DNA of 64,000 bases from Enterococcus lacertideformus (lineage in GTDB: Bacteria; Bacillota; Bacilli; Lactobacillales; Enterococcaceae): NCBI GenBank assembly GCA_015680865.1, contig JADAKE010000023.1:73264-137263 (forward strand). The letters are read 5' to 3'. Each line of letters begins with the position of its first letter. Within the stretch, counting starts at the first letter, position 1. Below the pieces are notes generated by a model. It saw nothing but the letters and a program-made list of their open reading frames with translations, ran no database searches and was not told the origin of the DNA. Of the stretch, positions 17,748 through 30,100 are shown in pieces. Both the position numbers and the translations under genes were made by a program.

Positions 17748-18209
17748 TAAAAAAGAGATCTCCCTTTAGTTACTTTAATGAAATTTAATTTTTGAGAAAT
17801 ACAATAATTATGTTGGTCTACTTTGAGTGGGAAAAGGGAATTCTCAACAGCTGCTTCCCAGACTTTTGTGAAAATGAACTTTAGTGTCCAGAAACTGCTG
17901 AGGGCTAAGAGAGGCCGGGACAGAAGATTATTTCCGAAGGATGTGTTTCTACTCATGCCGTTTATATGTATTTAAAGTGTGAAACAAAAGAGAAATTTAC
18001 TTTTGTTTCACACTTCTCAAAACTATTCAAGTTTAGCAAGCCTTGAAGTCTCGTTTTTATACTGAGAAGTCAACTTCTTTGAGTTTTAATCACTTAAATG
18101 AGACTCGCTGTTTTCAAACATTTCAACTATTCTATCCGAACAAAAACTTAATATTCGGAGGTTCCCTAAAAAATGGCATTCATTTTTGCTTACATAAAAA
18201 TAATTAGTT
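17748..18209. other. Intergenic region with repeat-like and terminator sequences
   Basis: No gene is seen. The stretch holds a GAGAGGCCGGGACAGAAG motif (about 17909-17926) of a kind I associate with enterococcal intergenic sequence, and a perfect hairpin at 17975-18015. The remainder is AT-rich. Confidence 0.5.
17975..18015. terminator. Perfect 16-bp hairpin
   Basis: AAGTGTGAAACAAAAG and CTTTTGTTTCACACTT are exact complements around a 9-nt loop. It is placed between a plus-strand gene (17139) and a minus-strand gene (18210) and probably ends both transcripts, although neither side has a long U-tract. Confidence 0.65.
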
Positions 18210-18677
18210 TTATACATCAATTTCTGGTGCTTTTCCTAAATGTGCTTGGATCATCCAAATACGTTTTTCAGTTGCTGTTTTGAACTCGATAAAAATATCT
18301 TGGGTTGGATCATCGCCTTCCTCGCCAGAAACTTCAATCCCTTTTTGATAAAGGTCAGCTAAATAGCGATAACCTTTCACAAGTGTTTCTAAACGTTCTG
18401 GGATGGTACGATCCCAACGACCAATTTCATCAGGAATTTTTGTGTTATCTGCAAATTCACGCAAGGTTGAGTAAGGAGAACCATCTAATGTAATCAAACG
18501 TTCTGAGACTTCATCTAATTGACCATTTAAGTCATCCATAAATTCATCCATCATTGGGTGTAATGTCAAAAATCCTGGACCTCTCATATACCAGTGTGTT
18601 TGGTGAACAACAACTGACATTTGGCTCAAATCTGCGACTAGTTGATTCAATATTTCTTTTGTTTGTGAAAATTTCAT
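18210..18677 (-). CDS. dps: Dps/ferritin-like DNA-protection protein
   Basis: 155 residues, the usual Dps size. The inter-subunit ferroxidase site is visible: His in VVHQTHWYMRGPGF, then LHPMMDEFMDDLNGQLDEVSERLITLDGSP. Dps dodecamers oxidise and store iron using peroxide and protect DNA. The start ATG is preceded by AGGAGTAG. A Fur/PerR-like palindrome lies about 80 bp upstream. It is monocistronic. Confidence 0.93.
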   Translation of the reverse strand: MKFSQTKEILNQLVADLSQMSVVVHQTHWYMRGPGFLTLHPMMDEFMDDLNGQLDEVSERLITLDGSPYSTLREFADNTKIPDEIGRWDRTIPERLETLVKGYRYLADLYQKGIEVSGEEGDDPTQDIFIEFKTATEKRIWMIQAHLGKAPEIDV

Positions 18678-18756
18678 TTTATTTTCTACTCCTAGCTATT
18701 ATTTATAATAAAAGCATAGTAAATTTTGCTACAAAAGTACAATAAAACCAATTAGA

Positions 18757-18771
18757 TGAGAACGATTTTCA
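18757..18771 (-). promoter_or_regulatory. dps: Candidate Fur-family (Fur/PerR/Zur) box upstream of dps
   Basis: On the minus strand TGAAAATCGTTCTCA matches the 7-1-7 Fur box TGATAATNATTATCA at 11-12 of 15 positions. It sits about 30 bp upstream of a possible -35/-10 (TTGTAG, 18 bp, TATTAT). Which Fur-family protein would bind cannot be told. Confidence 0.4.
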
Positions 18772-18900
18772 TCAAAAATTTACCTTAAAAAATTTTTCTA
18801 TTTATTAAAAAAATTTTGTTTTGCTTCATCAAGCATTTAACCTATGAGTCAAACTCTCGCGCCACAATGGAAATTTTCTTCATCCTATTCTTCACCTAAA

Positions 18901-20429
18901 TTAAGTACTCAACGTTTTGCGTAGTTCCGCCAATGGCTGGTATATGCTAGCTAACTGTTTTTGTGTTTCAACAAAAACAGGATAGATTTTTTGGTAGACT
19001 GCTTGCACATTGGATTGGACCAAAACTTGGGAATCTAGTTGAATTTTTTCAATCGTTTCGCTTAAATCTTGGATTTTCCCTATACTTTGCCAGCCTAAAA
19101 AAACGGCTCCTAAAGCCGAAGCTTCTGATACGGCAGGAAAAATAAGTGGATAACCAAGCACATCAGCCATCAACTGGCGAAACACAACCGATTGTGAAAA
19201 TCCCCCTGTAGCTCTGATTTCTGTCAATTGTTCTTCTTTACAAATACCATTCAAAATTCTTTTGAGATTGAGACAAATACCTTCTAAAATAGCACGCATC
19301 ATCTCTTTTTCGGTATGATCTCTTTGCAAACCTAACAAACTACCTGAGGCTTCTGCTTCCCACAAAGGAGCTCTTTCTCCTAATAAGTAAGGCTGAAAAA
19401 GTAATCCGTTTGCACCAGGTGGTACAAACGCAATCGCTGAAAGAAGAGCATCATAAGGATTTTCATTATTATCAAGGGCTTTTTGTGTGACTTCTTGTAG
19501 CAATGTTTGACTTGCCCAATCAAAGATTCCTGCGCCATTACTGGTGGCTCCACCGATGACCCAATGTGTGCGATCAAGTACATAACAAAAGGTTTCCATT
19601 TCTGGATGTAGCTGTGGTTGATCCGTAATAAATCTGATTGCCCCACTCGTTCCAACAGTTAATGCAGCAATATTTTCTCCAAATGCTCCTAATCCTAAAT
19701 TAGATAAGGGCCCGTCAGCTCCACCTAAAACAAATGAAGGATCATTTTTCAAACCTAAACGCGTTTGCATCTCTTGCATCAAACCATTTATTCTAGCTGT
19801 AGGTGGCAGTAATTCGGGTAACTGATTTTTATTGATGGCTAAAAATTCTAGCGCTTCTTTGGCCCAAACAAATTGATGGATGTCAAAATAGCCGGTACCC
19901 GAAGCCGTGCTATAATCACACATCAATCGTCCAAAAAAGCGATAAAAAATGTATTCTTTGATTCCTATAAAGTACTGCGCTTGACCTGCCAGTTCTGGTT
20001 GTGTTTCTTGCAACCATTTTATTTTGACAAGTGGCGTCATAGGATGGATCGGAGTACCTGTTTGTTGATAAAATTTTCTACCTAATGAACGTTTTTTAAA
20101 TTTTCTGCCTGCTCTTTTGCTCGGTTGTCTGCCCATGTGATCAGGCGAGATATAGGCTGCTTCTTCTCATCTAACAAAATCAAGCTATGCATCGCAGAAG
20201 AAAAAGCAATCACTTCAATTGTTACTTTTTTTGGTAACTGCTTCGTCACTTCTTGAATCACCGTACAAACCCCTTGGAAAATCAATTCTTGATCTTGTTC
20301 CGCCATCCCTTGTTTCTCTTGGATCATAGGATTAAGAAAATAGGCTGAAGCGACTACTTTTGCGTGCTCATTGAATGCGACTGCCTTAGTCTGTGTGGTA
20401 CCAATATCAACGCCGATGGAGATATTCAT
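18901..20429 (-). pseudogene. FGGY-family carbohydrate kinase (gluconokinase-like), single-base frameshift
   Basis: The 5' part (ATG 20427-20429) reads ISIGVDIGTTQTKAVAFNE to AENLK; the 3' part continues from RSLGRKFYQQTGTPIHPM to the end in the next frame. The break is at an A6 tract (T6 at 20092-20097 on the plus strand): one more A restores an uninterrupted protein of about 509 residues, the normal FGGY length. The kinase domain features GGADGPLSNLGLGAFG and LTVGTSGAIR and the C-terminal TGGFSQSVVFRQLMADVLG point to gluconate-type kinases. No transporter or dehydrogenase partner is adjacent. RNA-polymerase slippage, phase variation, sequencing error or true loss are all possible at such a tract. 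Confidence 0.85.
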
Positions 20430-20502
20430 TTTGTCACCTCTACCAAATTTGCGTAAAAATTTTTCGATTAGGCGTATCTTTCTTTAAAAGGAGGACACGG
20501 CT

Positions 20503-21180
20503 ATGTTTCTTTATTTTATCACTGGATGTTGTGTCGGTTCGTTCTTGTGCTTAATTGCTCAACGCATACCACAAGGTCACTCTATTATTTACCCACGCTC
20601 TCATTGTGTCAACTGCAACCACCTTTTATCTTGGTATGAACTCATTCCACTTTTTTCTATCTGTTTTCAGCGCTTTCGTTGCCGTCATTGTCGCTGTAGG
20701 TTTTCCCTTATTTATTTTATGTCTGAATGGATCTGTGGAAATTTATTCGTCTTACTTTTTTACTTTTCACATGAAATCAATGGCATCTTCATTTTTTGGT
20801 TTTTTTCTGCCTTTTTACTTTCTTTAATGGATTGTTTTTACTTAGTGATCGAGTCAAAAACGCTTTATTTTATGTGGTTTGTTTTATGGCTATCTTGGTT
20901 AATTACCGGAATGTTTCAATGGTTCAATTTTTCCGTCCTATTATTAGTCAGTTTTTTGCTTGTACGTTATGCTTCGCGTTTTTTAGGCTTGGGAGATGTT
21001 TTAGTACTTTTAATTTGGAGTGGGGGATTAAGCATTACATGTTTCATTCACCTATTATTTATTGCTAGCCTCCTTGGTTTTTTGTTCTTCCTTTTATTTT
21101 TGGCTAAAAACAAAAAAGAAACGAAATTACCTTTCGTCCCATTTTTGAGTGTTGCTTTACTCTTACTTCATTTGATTTAA
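20503..21180 (+). CDS. comC: Type IV prepilin peptidase (ComC/PilD-like)
   Basis: A 225-residue polytopic membrane protein that cleaves and N-methylates type IV prepilin-like pseudopilins, as needed for the competence pseudopilus. It begins with GSFLCLIAQRIPQG and the double CxxC motif CVNCNHLLSWYELIPLFS...CRHCRCRFS. The two catalytic aspartates are at LSLMDCFYL and the GxGD motif FLGLGDVLVL. An AAAGGAGGAC site precedes the ATG. It stands alone, divergent from the kinase gene, as is common for comC in Firmicutes. Confidence 0.9.
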   Translation: MFLYFITGCCVGSFLCLIAQRIPQGHSIIYPRSHCVNCNHLLSWYELIPLFSICFQRFRCRHCRCRFSLIYFMSEWICGNLFVLLFYFSHEINGIFIFWFFSAFLLSLMDCFYLVIESKTLYFMWFVLWLSWLITGMFQWFNFSVLLLVSFLLVRYASRFLGLGDVLVLLIWSGGLSITCFIHLLFIASLLGFLFFLLFLAKNKKETKLPFVPFLSVALLLLHLI

Positions 21181-21456
21181 AAACCATGAGAAATTTATAA
21201 TGGTCGATTTGTTGCTAGTAAGACTAGCTTGCTTGTTCCAATAAATGCTTATTTTTTAGCGATAGTTAACTTTCTTATGCGATCGAAGAAAAATAGATTA
21301 ACCATTTAGCTAAGCCGTTTAAAAAAATAGAATTTTTCAAAAAAACTAGCTACTTCACTGATTTGCACGCAACGATAACTTATTTATTTCATTTACCCAT
21401 TGTTCGTAATGAATGAGTTCCATTCAGTTGACTTCATTCAATGATTTATCTGTGAT

Positions 21457-21894
21457 TTATTTTTCAGACCAATGGTTACGCAAAAAACTACCTCGACCTG
21501 AACCTTCTCGATAAAGATTATAATGAATTTTATTTTTCTTATAGTATTGTTGGTGGTATTCTTCAGCAGGATAAAATTTACTTCTCGGCTCAATTTTGGT
21601 TACGATTGGACGATAAGAATCCCCTCGATCTGCAAACTGTCCCAACGCATCAGTTGGATCTGTTTGCTGCCAATAGATCTCAACGAGTTGTTCATAGGAA
21701 ATGATAGTAGGATCGTATTCGATTTCTACTGCTTCCGTATGACCAGTTTTCCCAGTGGTTACTTGCTCATAAGTAGGATTAGGAACATGTCCACCTGTAT
21801 AACCAGACGTCACAGAAATAATCCCTGGTTGCGTCTCAAAAGGTTTGACCATGCACCAAAAACATCCACCTGCGAAAACTGCTTTTTTTAACAT
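21457..21894 (-). CDS. msrA: Peptide methionine-S-sulfoxide reductase MsrA with internal deletion
   Basis: The active-site motif GGCFWC (residues 9-14), [16 protein letters not shown] and TGHTEAVE are intact, and the end [17 protein letters not shown] is also family-like. The protein is only 145 residues against about 170-175 normally. In homologues roughly 30 residues (IFYHNEEQ... to F.RP) lie between DRGDSYRP and IVTKIEP; here SYRP joins PIVTKIEP directly, an in-frame loss between two RP-like points. The missing helix packs near the active site, so activity is doubtful. An AAAGGAGGG site precedes the ATG. Confidence 0.85.
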   Translation of the reverse strand: MLKKAVFAGGCFWCMVKPFETQPGIISVTSGYTGGHVPNPTYEQVTTGKTGHTEAVEIEYDPTIISYEQLVEIYWQQTDPTDALGQFADRGDSYRPIVTKIEPRSKFYPAEEYHQQYYKKNKIHYNLYREGSGRGSFLRNHWSEK

Positions 21895-22671
21895 ACAAAA
21901 CCCTCCTTTTGAACATCATACCTTGATTTACGAAAGGAGGATAACAATTTGTTTGCGGTAGATAATATAGTTATCGTCCATGCATAGTTGATCGCCATCT
22001 GAATATCTATATTGAATGAATATTCAATGGCGAATTTTATTTATAAGATGGTATCCTAGCCGGGAACAAATCAAATCAGTAGAACAACCAACAGATATTT
22101 TTTCTAAGAGTGCGTTAAAATCATTGAGCACTTACAAAGTTACTGAACACAAAACAGATTCCAGAGGCTTTTTCAATCTCAGGAGTCAGTAATCTCTTGT
22201 TATCCTCTTGAGTTTTTCCATAACTGACCAAAATCGACATTTTAAGTAAGCAACAGAAAACAAAAAGTACCCCTCTATCTTGTGATAAATCATAATATAG
22301 AATTTCATTGCTAATAAAATAACAAATAGGGAGTAATGAACACAGAGAGTATTATTGATATAAAATTAATAAACTTGATTTTTCTTAAACAAAACCAGAA
22401 TGAATGAAAGCAATCCCTCCTATGCTTTTGTTTGTCATAAACTTAGATATATCAATATCTTCATAGCGGTTGTGCCCTCCCCTTTTTACCCCCTCCCGGT
22501 ATTCCCTCGATTTTTTCTATTCATTCTCTTTCGTGGATAACTATCTCTTCTTACTATTTTTTCCACACGAAAGAATAAATGTTTTTTTGTTTTCCTTTGT
22601 TTTTATGCTATACTTTTCCACAACTTTTATATTATCAATCACTAAAAATTTTAATGATAGGAGGACACAAC
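21895..22671. other. Long AT-rich intergenic region
   Basis: No gene is supported. It contains a short palindrome ATTGAATGAATATTCAAT near 22014 and, near 22522-22586, a stem (CTCTTTCGTGGA with TCCACACGAAAG) just before the decayed gene at 22672. A C-rich patch (CCCTCCCC, CCCCCTCCCGG) at 22476-22503 is unusual for this genome. Confidence 0.5.
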
Positions 22672-23104
22672 ATGCTAAAAAAGAATAATCCCACTGACAA
22701 ACTTCAACCAAATTCACAAAGTAAGTCTGTAAAAGATCCTGACATACTCACGGATCAAGTCAACCAAAACAAACAGAGACTGGAATAATTAATTTATACG
22801 GTTACACAACCTTCGCCCCAATGTCCCCAAACACAAGAAGAGATTTTGACACCTCAAGCTCGACCAGCACTCGCATCACTTATTGAAACATTTGGTTTAA
22901 ATTCGATCATGTATCGCTTATTATCTGAAAAAATATCAACCGATTCGAGCCTACATAACAAAAAAGACAACATTTTGCCTGAGCGATGAACAAAATGATC
23001 TAGCACAGAAACTTTTAGTAAGGTTTGCTAAGAAATTCAATGATTCACGACCAATTTTTTCTGTAAGTACAAAAACAAGGAAACGTATGACCCTCTGTAA
23101 TTAA
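22672..23104 (+). pseudogene. Decayed gene in three frames, product unknown
   Basis: A strong AGGAGG site and ATG start a 38-codon frame (MLKKNNPTDKLQPNSQ...QRLE). Coding-like sequence then continues in a second frame (TQEEILTPQARPALASLIE, FGLNSIMYRLLSEK) and a third (PIRAYITKKTTFCLSDEQ, LVRFAKKFNDSRPIF) to a stop at 23102-23104. At least two frameshifts are needed. The joined product would be about 140 residues, hydrophilic and helical. I do not recognise it. Confidence 0.6.
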
Positions 23105-23325
23105 TAAATTTTCAGTTTCGTTTGTTTCCGTCAATTTTAATACAATACTCAAAAAAACAGAGCTAAGAGCTGCAATAAAGTATCGTTTAAATTCTTCTGA
23201 ATAGGTTATAGCTTTTTCAGAAATTTTATCTATTATAAGGCTTACACCGAAGTTTTTCTACTTATTCCGCTGAAAATAATTGACGCCCATCACTACACCC
23301 TCATTTATTTGGTTGTACGATAAAA

Positions 23326-23383
23326 GACCTCAGATAACAGAATCATACTGACAGTTTTTTGTCAGTGTCTATTATCTGGGGTC
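23326..23383 (-). terminator. rpoBC operon terminator
   Basis: GACCTCAGATAA pairs with TTATCTGGGGTC, with an inner stem CTGACAG/CTGTCAG, followed on the minus strand by CTTTTATC. It lies just past the rpoC stop. Confidence 0.85.
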
Positions 23384-23409
23384 CATTTTATATCTTAAGC
23401 CCTGGTGAT

Positions 23410-26400
23410 TTAGTAAGTTTTATTTTGTTCATTCATAGCATCTTCTGCAGCCATTTGTGCTTCGATGTCAGAAATACTATAAACATTTTCACTTGCAACT
23501 CCGACTTCTTTTGGTTCCATATTACGGTAACGTGCCATACCAGTACCAGCTGGGATGATTTTACCGATGATAACATTTTCTTTCAAACCAAGAAGTGGAT
23601 CTTTTTTACCTCGGATTGCGGCATCAGTCAAGACACGAGTTGTTTCTTGGAAGGATGCAGCAGATAAGAAGCTGTTCGTTTCTAGTGAAGCTTTCGTAAT
23701 ACCTAGTAAGACAAGACGAGATGTTGCAGGAACCCCACCTGCTACTAATGTATTGTAGTTTTGATCTTTGAAATCTGCGATATCCATCAATGTACCTGGT
23801 AAGATGTCTGTGTCACCGGGATACATTACGCGGACTTTACGCAACATTTGACGAACCATTACCTCGATATGTTTATCACCGATTTCTACCCCTTGCATAC
23901 GGTAGACACGTTGTACTTCACGTAACAAATAGTTCTCAACAGATAATACATCACGAACTTGTAGCAATTGTTTTGGATCAATTGACCCTTCAGTCAATGG
24001 TGCACCACGGTGGATCATATCGCCTTCAGCGACTTTCATACGTGCTGTATAAGGAACAGTATACGTACGTGTATCGGTTTTCCCTTTGATTGTTACTTCT
24101 TTTGTACGAGTCGAAGCATCTTCTGAGATATCGATGACGTCACCAGTTACTTCGGTAATCACTGCTTGCCCTTTAGGATTACGTGCTTCAAAAATTTCTT
24201 GGACACGAGGAAGACCTTGAGTGATATCGTCTCCGGCTACCCCACCGGTATGGAAGGTACGCATCGTCAACTGAGTACCTGGTTCTCCGATTGATTGAGC
24301 TGCGATCGTACCAACTGCTTCACCGACTTCTACATCAGAACCAGTTGCAAGGTTACGTCCATAACAATGTTTGCAGACACCATGTTTCGTATTACATGTA
24401 AAGACGGAACGGATCGTTACGATTTCAACACCCGCATCAACGATTTGCTTCGCAATATCTTCTGAAATCAATTGATTCCCAGCAATGATCAGATCATTTG
24501 TTTCTGGATGACGAACTTCTTTACGCGTGTAACGACCAATCAAACGATCTTCTAATGATTCAATAATTTCATTTCCTTCACGAATTGCTTGGATTTCAAG
24601 ACCTCGATCAGTACCGCAATCTTCTTCACGGATGATTACATCTTGAGCCACATCAACCAGACGACGAGTCAAGTAACCTGAATCGGCAGTCTTCAAAGCT
24701 GTGTCGGTCATACCTTTACGAGCCCCGTGAGTGGAGATAAACATTTCCAAGACAGATAGTCCTTCACGGAAATTCGAAATGATTGGCAATTCCATGATTC
24801 GACCATTAGGAGCAGCCATCAAACCACGCATTCCGGCAAGTTGTGTAAAGTTGGAGATGTTACCACGAGCCCCAGAATCAGACATCATGAAGATTGGGTT
24901 TTTCGCTTCCAAACCTTCCATCAGTTTTTGTTGAATGCTGTCTTTTGCAGCGTTCCAAACAGCAATTACGCGTTCATAACGTTCGTCATCTGTAATCAGA
25001 CCACGACGGAATTGTTTTGTAATAGTTTCAACTTGTTTATGGGCATTTTCAATGATTTCTTGTTTTTCATTCAGTACACTGATGTCAGCAATCCCTACTG
25101 TAATACCGGCATGTGTTGAATGTTTATACCCTAAGTCTTTCATACGGTCAAGCATCTTAGAAGTTTCTGTTACTTTGAAACGTTTGAAGACTTCCGCAAT
25201 AATATTACCTAAGTTTTTCTTCTTGAATGGTAAGACTAATTCTTGTTCTTTAATATATGAAGGAATGTCAGTTCCAGCTTCAACGAAGTATTTATCTGGT
25301 GTTTGAACAGTCAAGTTGAAATCAGTCGGTTCATTCAGATAAGGAAATTCTGGTGGCATGATTTCATTAAAGATAATCTTACCAACTGTTGTAATCATCG
25401 TACGTTCTTTTTGCCATTCAGTAAATGGTTTTTCTCCTAGTGAGTTAGGGTTCACTCCGATACGTGAGTGTAAATGAACGTAGCCATTACGCCATGCGAT
25501 TACAGCTTCGTTTTGGTCACGGAAGACCATTCCTTCGCCTTCACGACCTTCTTCTTCCATTGTCAAGTAGTAGTTACCTAAAACCATATCTTGAGAAGGT
25601 GTTACAACTGGTTTACCGTCTTTTGGATTCAAGATGTTTTGAGCAGCGAGCATCAACATACGTGCTTCCGCTTGTGCTTCTTCGTTCAATGGTACGTGAA
25701 CGGCCATTTGGTCTCCATCAAAGTCGGCATTATAAGCTTCACATACAAGTGGGTGCAAACGAATGGCACGGCCTTGTACTAAAACAGGTTCAAATGCTTG
25801 GATACCAAGTCTGTGTAGCGTAGGTGCCCGGTTAAGTAGTACTGGGTGTTCTTTGATAACGTCTTCCAAGACATCCCAAACTTCGTCTTCTTGACGTTCG
25901 ATTTTACGTTTTGCATTTTTGATGTTAGAAGCTAGTTCACGTTGAACCAATTCACGCATCACAAATGGTTTAAATAGTTCGATTGCCATTTCTTTTGGCA
26001 ACCCACATTGATACATTTTCAAGAAAGGTCCTACAACGATAACAGAACGTCCTGAATAGTCAACACGTTTACCAAGTAAGTTTTGACGGAAACGACCTTG
26101 TTTCCCTTTCAACATATGAGAAAGAGATTTCAATGGACGGTTACCTGGTCCAGTAACTGGACGGCCACGACGACCATTATCGATCAACGCATCAACAGCT
26201 TCTTGTAACATCCTTTTTTCGTTTTGAACAATGATCCCTGGAGCATTCAAATCTAACAAGCGTTTCAAACGATTGTTACGGTTGATTACTCGACGATAAA
26301 GATCATTCAAGTCACTTGTTGCAAAACGTCCACCCTCTAATTGCACCATTGGTCGTAAATCTGGTGGAATAACTGGAATAACGTCCATAACCATCCAACT

Positions 26401-27060
26401 TGGTTCATTTCCTGAAGCACGGAAAGCTTCTAAAATGTCCAAACGGCGGATCGCACGAGTCCGTTTTTGTCCTTGGGCAGATTTCAATTCTTCTTTCAAT
26501 TCAGCTGCTTCAGCATCTAAATCAACACTATCTAGTAATTGTTTGATTGCTTCTGCACCCATTGCTGCTTGGAATTCTTGTCCATATTGTTCACGTTTTT
26601 CGCGGTATTCACGTTCTGTCAACAATTGTTTTTTCTCTAAGTTGGTGTTTCCTGGTTCGATAACCACATATGAAGCAAAATAAATGATTTCTTCTAAGGC
26701 ACGAGGACTCATGTCTAGAACAAGTCCCATACGAGAAGGAATGTACCAGATATGTGAAACAGGTGCTGCTAATTCAATGTGACCCATACGTTCGCGACGA
26801 ACTTTTGAACGTGTCACTTCAACACCGCATCGGTCACAAACGATTCCTTTATAACGGATACGTTTGTATTTTCCGCAGGCACATTCCCAGTCTTTCGTAG
26901 GACCAAAAATCCGCTCACAGAACAACCCTTCGCGTTCAGGTTTTAAGGTACGATAGTTAATCGTCTCAGGTTTTTTTACTTCACCATAAGACCAGCTTCT
27001 GATTTTTTCGGGAGAAGCCAAACCTATTTGCATACTTTCGAATTTATTTACATCGATCAA
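23410..27060 (-). CDS. rpoC: RNA polymerase beta' subunit
   Basis: 1216 residues, intact. The N-terminal zinc site (CACGKYK...CDRCG, residues 60-80), the Mg-binding NADFDGD near residue 448, the bridge-helix/trigger-loop region and the second zinc cluster ([11 protein letters not shown]) are all present. The start is TTG (27058-27060) with GGAGGGAAC upstream, as in other Firmicutes. It follows rpoB by 79 bp, which contain a small stem (AAGGCGG/CCGCCTT, 27098-27122). Confidence 0.99.
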   Translation of the reverse strand: MIDVNKFESMQIGLASPEKIRSWSYGEVKKPETINYRTLKPEREGLFCERIFGPTKDWECACGKYKRIRYKGIVCDRCGVEVTRSKVRRERMGHIELAAPVSHIWYIPSRMGLVLDMSPRALEEIIYFASYVVIEPGNTNLEKKQLLTEREYREKREQYGQEFQAAMGAEAIKQLLDSVDLDAEAAELKEELKSAQGQKRTRAIRRLDILEAFRASGNEPSWMVMDVIPVIPPDLRPMVQLEGGRFATSDLNDLYRRVINRNNRLKRLLDLNAPGIIVQNEKRMLQEAVDALIDNGRRGRPVTGPGNRPLKSLSHMLKGKQGRFRQNLLGKRVDYSGRSVIVVGPFLKMYQCGLPKEMAIELFKPFVMRELVQRELASNIKNAKRKIERQEDEVWDVLEDVIKEHPVLLNRAPTLHRLGIQAFEPVLVQGRAIRLHPLVCEAYNADFDGDQMAVHVPLNEEAQAEARMLMLAAQNILNPKDGKPVVTPSQDMVLGNYYLTMEEEGREGEGMVFRDQNEAVIAWRNGYVHLHSRIGVNPNSLGEKPFTEWQKERTMITTVGKIIFNEIMPPEFPYLNEPTDFNLTVQTPDKYFVEAGTDIPSYIKEQELVLPFKKKNLGNIIAEVFKRFKVTETSKMLDRMKDLGYKHSTHAGITVGIADISVLNEKQEIIENAHKQVETITKQFRRGLITDDERYERVIAVWNAAKDSIQQKLMEGLEAKNPIFMMSDSGARGNISNFTQLAGMRGLMAAPNGRIMELPIISNFREGLSVLEMFISTHGARKGMTDTALKTADSGYLTRRLVDVAQDVIIREEDCGTDRGLEIQAIREGNEIIESLEDRLIGRYTRKEVRHPETNDLIIAGNQLISEDIAKQIVDAGVEIVTIRSVFTCNTKHGVCKHCYGRNLATGSDVEVGEAVGTIAAQSIGEPGTQLTMRTFHTGGVAGDDITQGLPRVQEIFEARNPKGQAVITEVTGDVIDISEDASTRTKEVTIKGKTDTRTYTVPYTARMKVAEGDMIHRGAPLTEGSIDPKQLLQVRDVLSVENYLLREVQRVYRMQGVEIGDKHIEVMVRQMLRKVRVMYPGDTDILPGTLMDIADFKDQNYNTLVAGGVPATSRLVLLGITKASLETNSFLSAASFQETTRVLTDAAIRGKKDPLLGLKENVIIGKIIPAGTGMARYRNMEPKEVGVASENVYSISDIEAQMAAEDAMNEQNKTY

Positions 27061-27097
27061 AAGGGGTTCCCTCCATTTCGTTTAATGGCAAAACCGC

Positions 27098-27122
27098 AAG
27101 GCGGCTGATCAGCGACCGCCTT
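27098..27122 (-). other. rpoB-rpoC intercistronic hairpin
   Basis: AAGGCGG and CCGCCTT are exact complements around an 11-nt loop in the 79-bp rpoB-rpoC spacer. There is no U-tract, so it is more likely a processing or stability element than a terminator. Confidence 0.5.
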
Positions 27123-27139
27123 ATAGTTCATAGACCGGA

Positions 27140-30100
27140 TTAGTCTAAATTATCTTCTGCGGTTTCAAAATTTTGGATGATATCTTGTCGTTCATCTTCT
27201 ACTTGTTCGCTAGCTTTCTTTTCTAATTCTTTGGCAGTTTGCTGTTCAGCAAATTTTGTCAAAGCATCCACTGTGATCAAATCATCATCTTCGTCATCCA
27301 TATCACGAAGTTCGATTTCGGAATCTTGGATATCCAAGACACGCATATCCAATCCTAGTGATTGTAATTCTTTTACTAATACGCGGAACGATTCCGGTAC
27401 GCCTGGTTTTGGAATTGGTTCACCTTTAACGATCGCTTCATACGTTTTCACACGACCCACCACGTCATCTGATTTGTACGTCAAGATTTCTTGTAAGGTA
27501 TAGGCAGCACCATAAGCTTCCAGTGCCCAAACTTCCATTTCCCCAAAACGTTGTCCACCAAATTGTGCTTTACCACCTAATGGTTGTTGTGTAACCAATG
27601 AGTAAGGTCCAATTGAACGAGCATGTAATTTGTCGTCGACCATGTGGGCAAGTTTGATCATATACATGACACCAACAGATACTCTACCATCAAATGGTTC
27701 ACCTGTACGGCCGTCATAAAGGACTGTTTTTGCATCACTAGCCATACCAGCTTCACGAACAGTTTCCCAAACGTCTTCATCGCTTGCTCCATCAAAGACT
27801 GGTGTTGCAACGTGGATACCCAATTGACGAGCAGCCATCCCTAAATGCAGTTCCAATACTTGCCCGATATTCATACGTGATGGCACCCCTAGAGGATTCA
27901 GCATGATATCGATTGGTGTTCCATCTGGTAAGAATGGCATATCTTCTTCAGGCATGATACGGGATACAACCCCTTTATTACCATGACGACCAGCCATTTT
28001 ATCTCCTTCATGGATTTTACGTTTTTGAACGATATAAACACGCACAAGCATATTCACACCTGGAGAAAGTTCATCGCCTGCTTCACGAGTAAAGATTTTC
28101 ACATCGTGAACGATTCCGCCTCCGCCATGTGGTACACGTAATGATGTATCACGTACTTCACGCGCTTTTTCACCAAAGATCGCATGTAAAAGACGTTCTT
28201 CAGCTGATAGTTCTGTTACCCCTTTAGGTGTCACTTTACCAACTAATAAATCACCGTCTTGTACTTCGGCACCGATACGGATAATACCCATTTCATCTAA
28301 ATCTTTTAACGCATCTTCCCCAACATTAGGGATTTCACGAGTGATTTCTTCTGGCCCTAATTTTGTATCACGAGCTTCCGATTCATATTCTTCAATATGG
28401 ATCGAAGTATAAACATCATCTTTCACCAAACGGCGACTCATGATGATCGCATCTTCATAGTTGTACCCTTCCCAAGTCATGAAACCGACTAAGACGTTTT
28501 GTCCTAAAGCCATTTCTCCTTGTTCCATAGAAGGTCCATCTGCTAGTGTATCGCTTTTTTCAACTTTTTCACCTAAATGAACGATTGGACGCTGGTTATA
28601 ACTTGTTCCAGAGTTTGAACGACGGAATTTCGTTACAGCATATTTATCTAATGCACCGTTGTCGCGACGAACACGGATTTCAGATGCATCAACAAATTCA
28701 ACGACACCATCATGTTTACATAGTAAAGCGGCCCCTGAGTCATGCGCAGATTTGTATTCCATACCAGTACCAACCCATGGTGCTTGTGGATTAATCAAAG
28801 GTACTGCTTGACGTTGCATGTTGGCTCCCATCAAGGCACGGTTGGAGTCGTCGTTTTCCAAGAAAGGAATACATGCTGTCGCTACTGCAACTACTTGCTT
28901 AGGCGATACATCCATGTAATCGACTTTATCGATTGAAACTTCTAAGTTTTCACTTTGCGCACGAGCCATTACAACATCTTCAGCAAATGTTCCATCTTCA
29001 TTCAATGGACTATTTGCTTGGGCAACGATGTAGTGGTCTTCGATATCAGCAGTTAAATAATCAATTTGGTCTGTTACACGTCCTGTTTCGCGATCCACAC
29101 GACGATATGGTGTCTCAATAAAACCAAATTTATTTACTTTCGCATAACTCGATAAACTGTTGATCAACCCAATATTTGGTCCTTCAGGCGTTTCAATTGG
29201 ACACATGCGGCCATAGTGAGAATAGTGAACGTCACGTACTTCATACCCAGCACGGTCACGTGTCAACCCACCAGGTCCTAAGGCTGAAAGACGCCGTTTG
29301 TGTGTCAATTCTCCAAGAGGGTTGGTTTGATCCATAAACTGAGACAATTGAGAAGAACCAAAGAATTCCTTGATACTTGCAACCACTGGACGGATATTGA
29401 TCAATTGTTGTGGTGTCAATGTTTCTGTATCTTGGATCGACATTCTTTCACGTACAACTCGTTCCATCCGAGCTAAACCGATACTGAATTGATTTTGTAG
29501 CAATTCACCGACTGAACGGATACGACGGTTTCCTAAGTGGTCGATATCGTCCACGTTGCCGATCCCTTCCATCAAGTTTAAGAAATAACTCATTGATGCG
29601 ATGATATCTGCCGGACGCACTGTTTTCACGGGAGCTTCGGGGTAACCATTACCGATGACATTTACTTCACGTTCTGGATCTTTTGGAGAGAAGACTTTGA
29701 TAACTTGAACCGTCATTGGATCAGTCACGACACCGTCTTCTGATGGGTAGTAGGTTACTGAATTCAAGCCATTATCGATGAAAGGAGCTAATGTTTCCAT
29801 TACTTGGTGAGTTAAAACAGTTCCTTTTTCAACGATGATTTCACCTGTTTCAGGATCGACCAATGTCTCTGCTAATGTCAAATTCAATAGCCGTGTTTTC
29901 AAATCTAATTTTTTGTTTACTTTATAACGCCCAACGTTTGCTAGATCATAACGTTTTGGATCAAAGAAACGAGCATTTAATAAGTTACGAGAACTATCTG
30001 CTGTTTTAGGTTCACCTGGACGTAAACGTTCGTAAACATCTTTCAAACCTTCTTCTGTTCTTGAGTCGCTTGCATTTTTGTGTAAATCTTTTTCAACAGT

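Noticed and set aside
20555..21068. Two alternative plus-strand frames inside the prepilin peptidase gene
   Set aside because: They are shadows; the peptidase frame has the CxxC and GxGD motifs and the Shine-Dalgarno.
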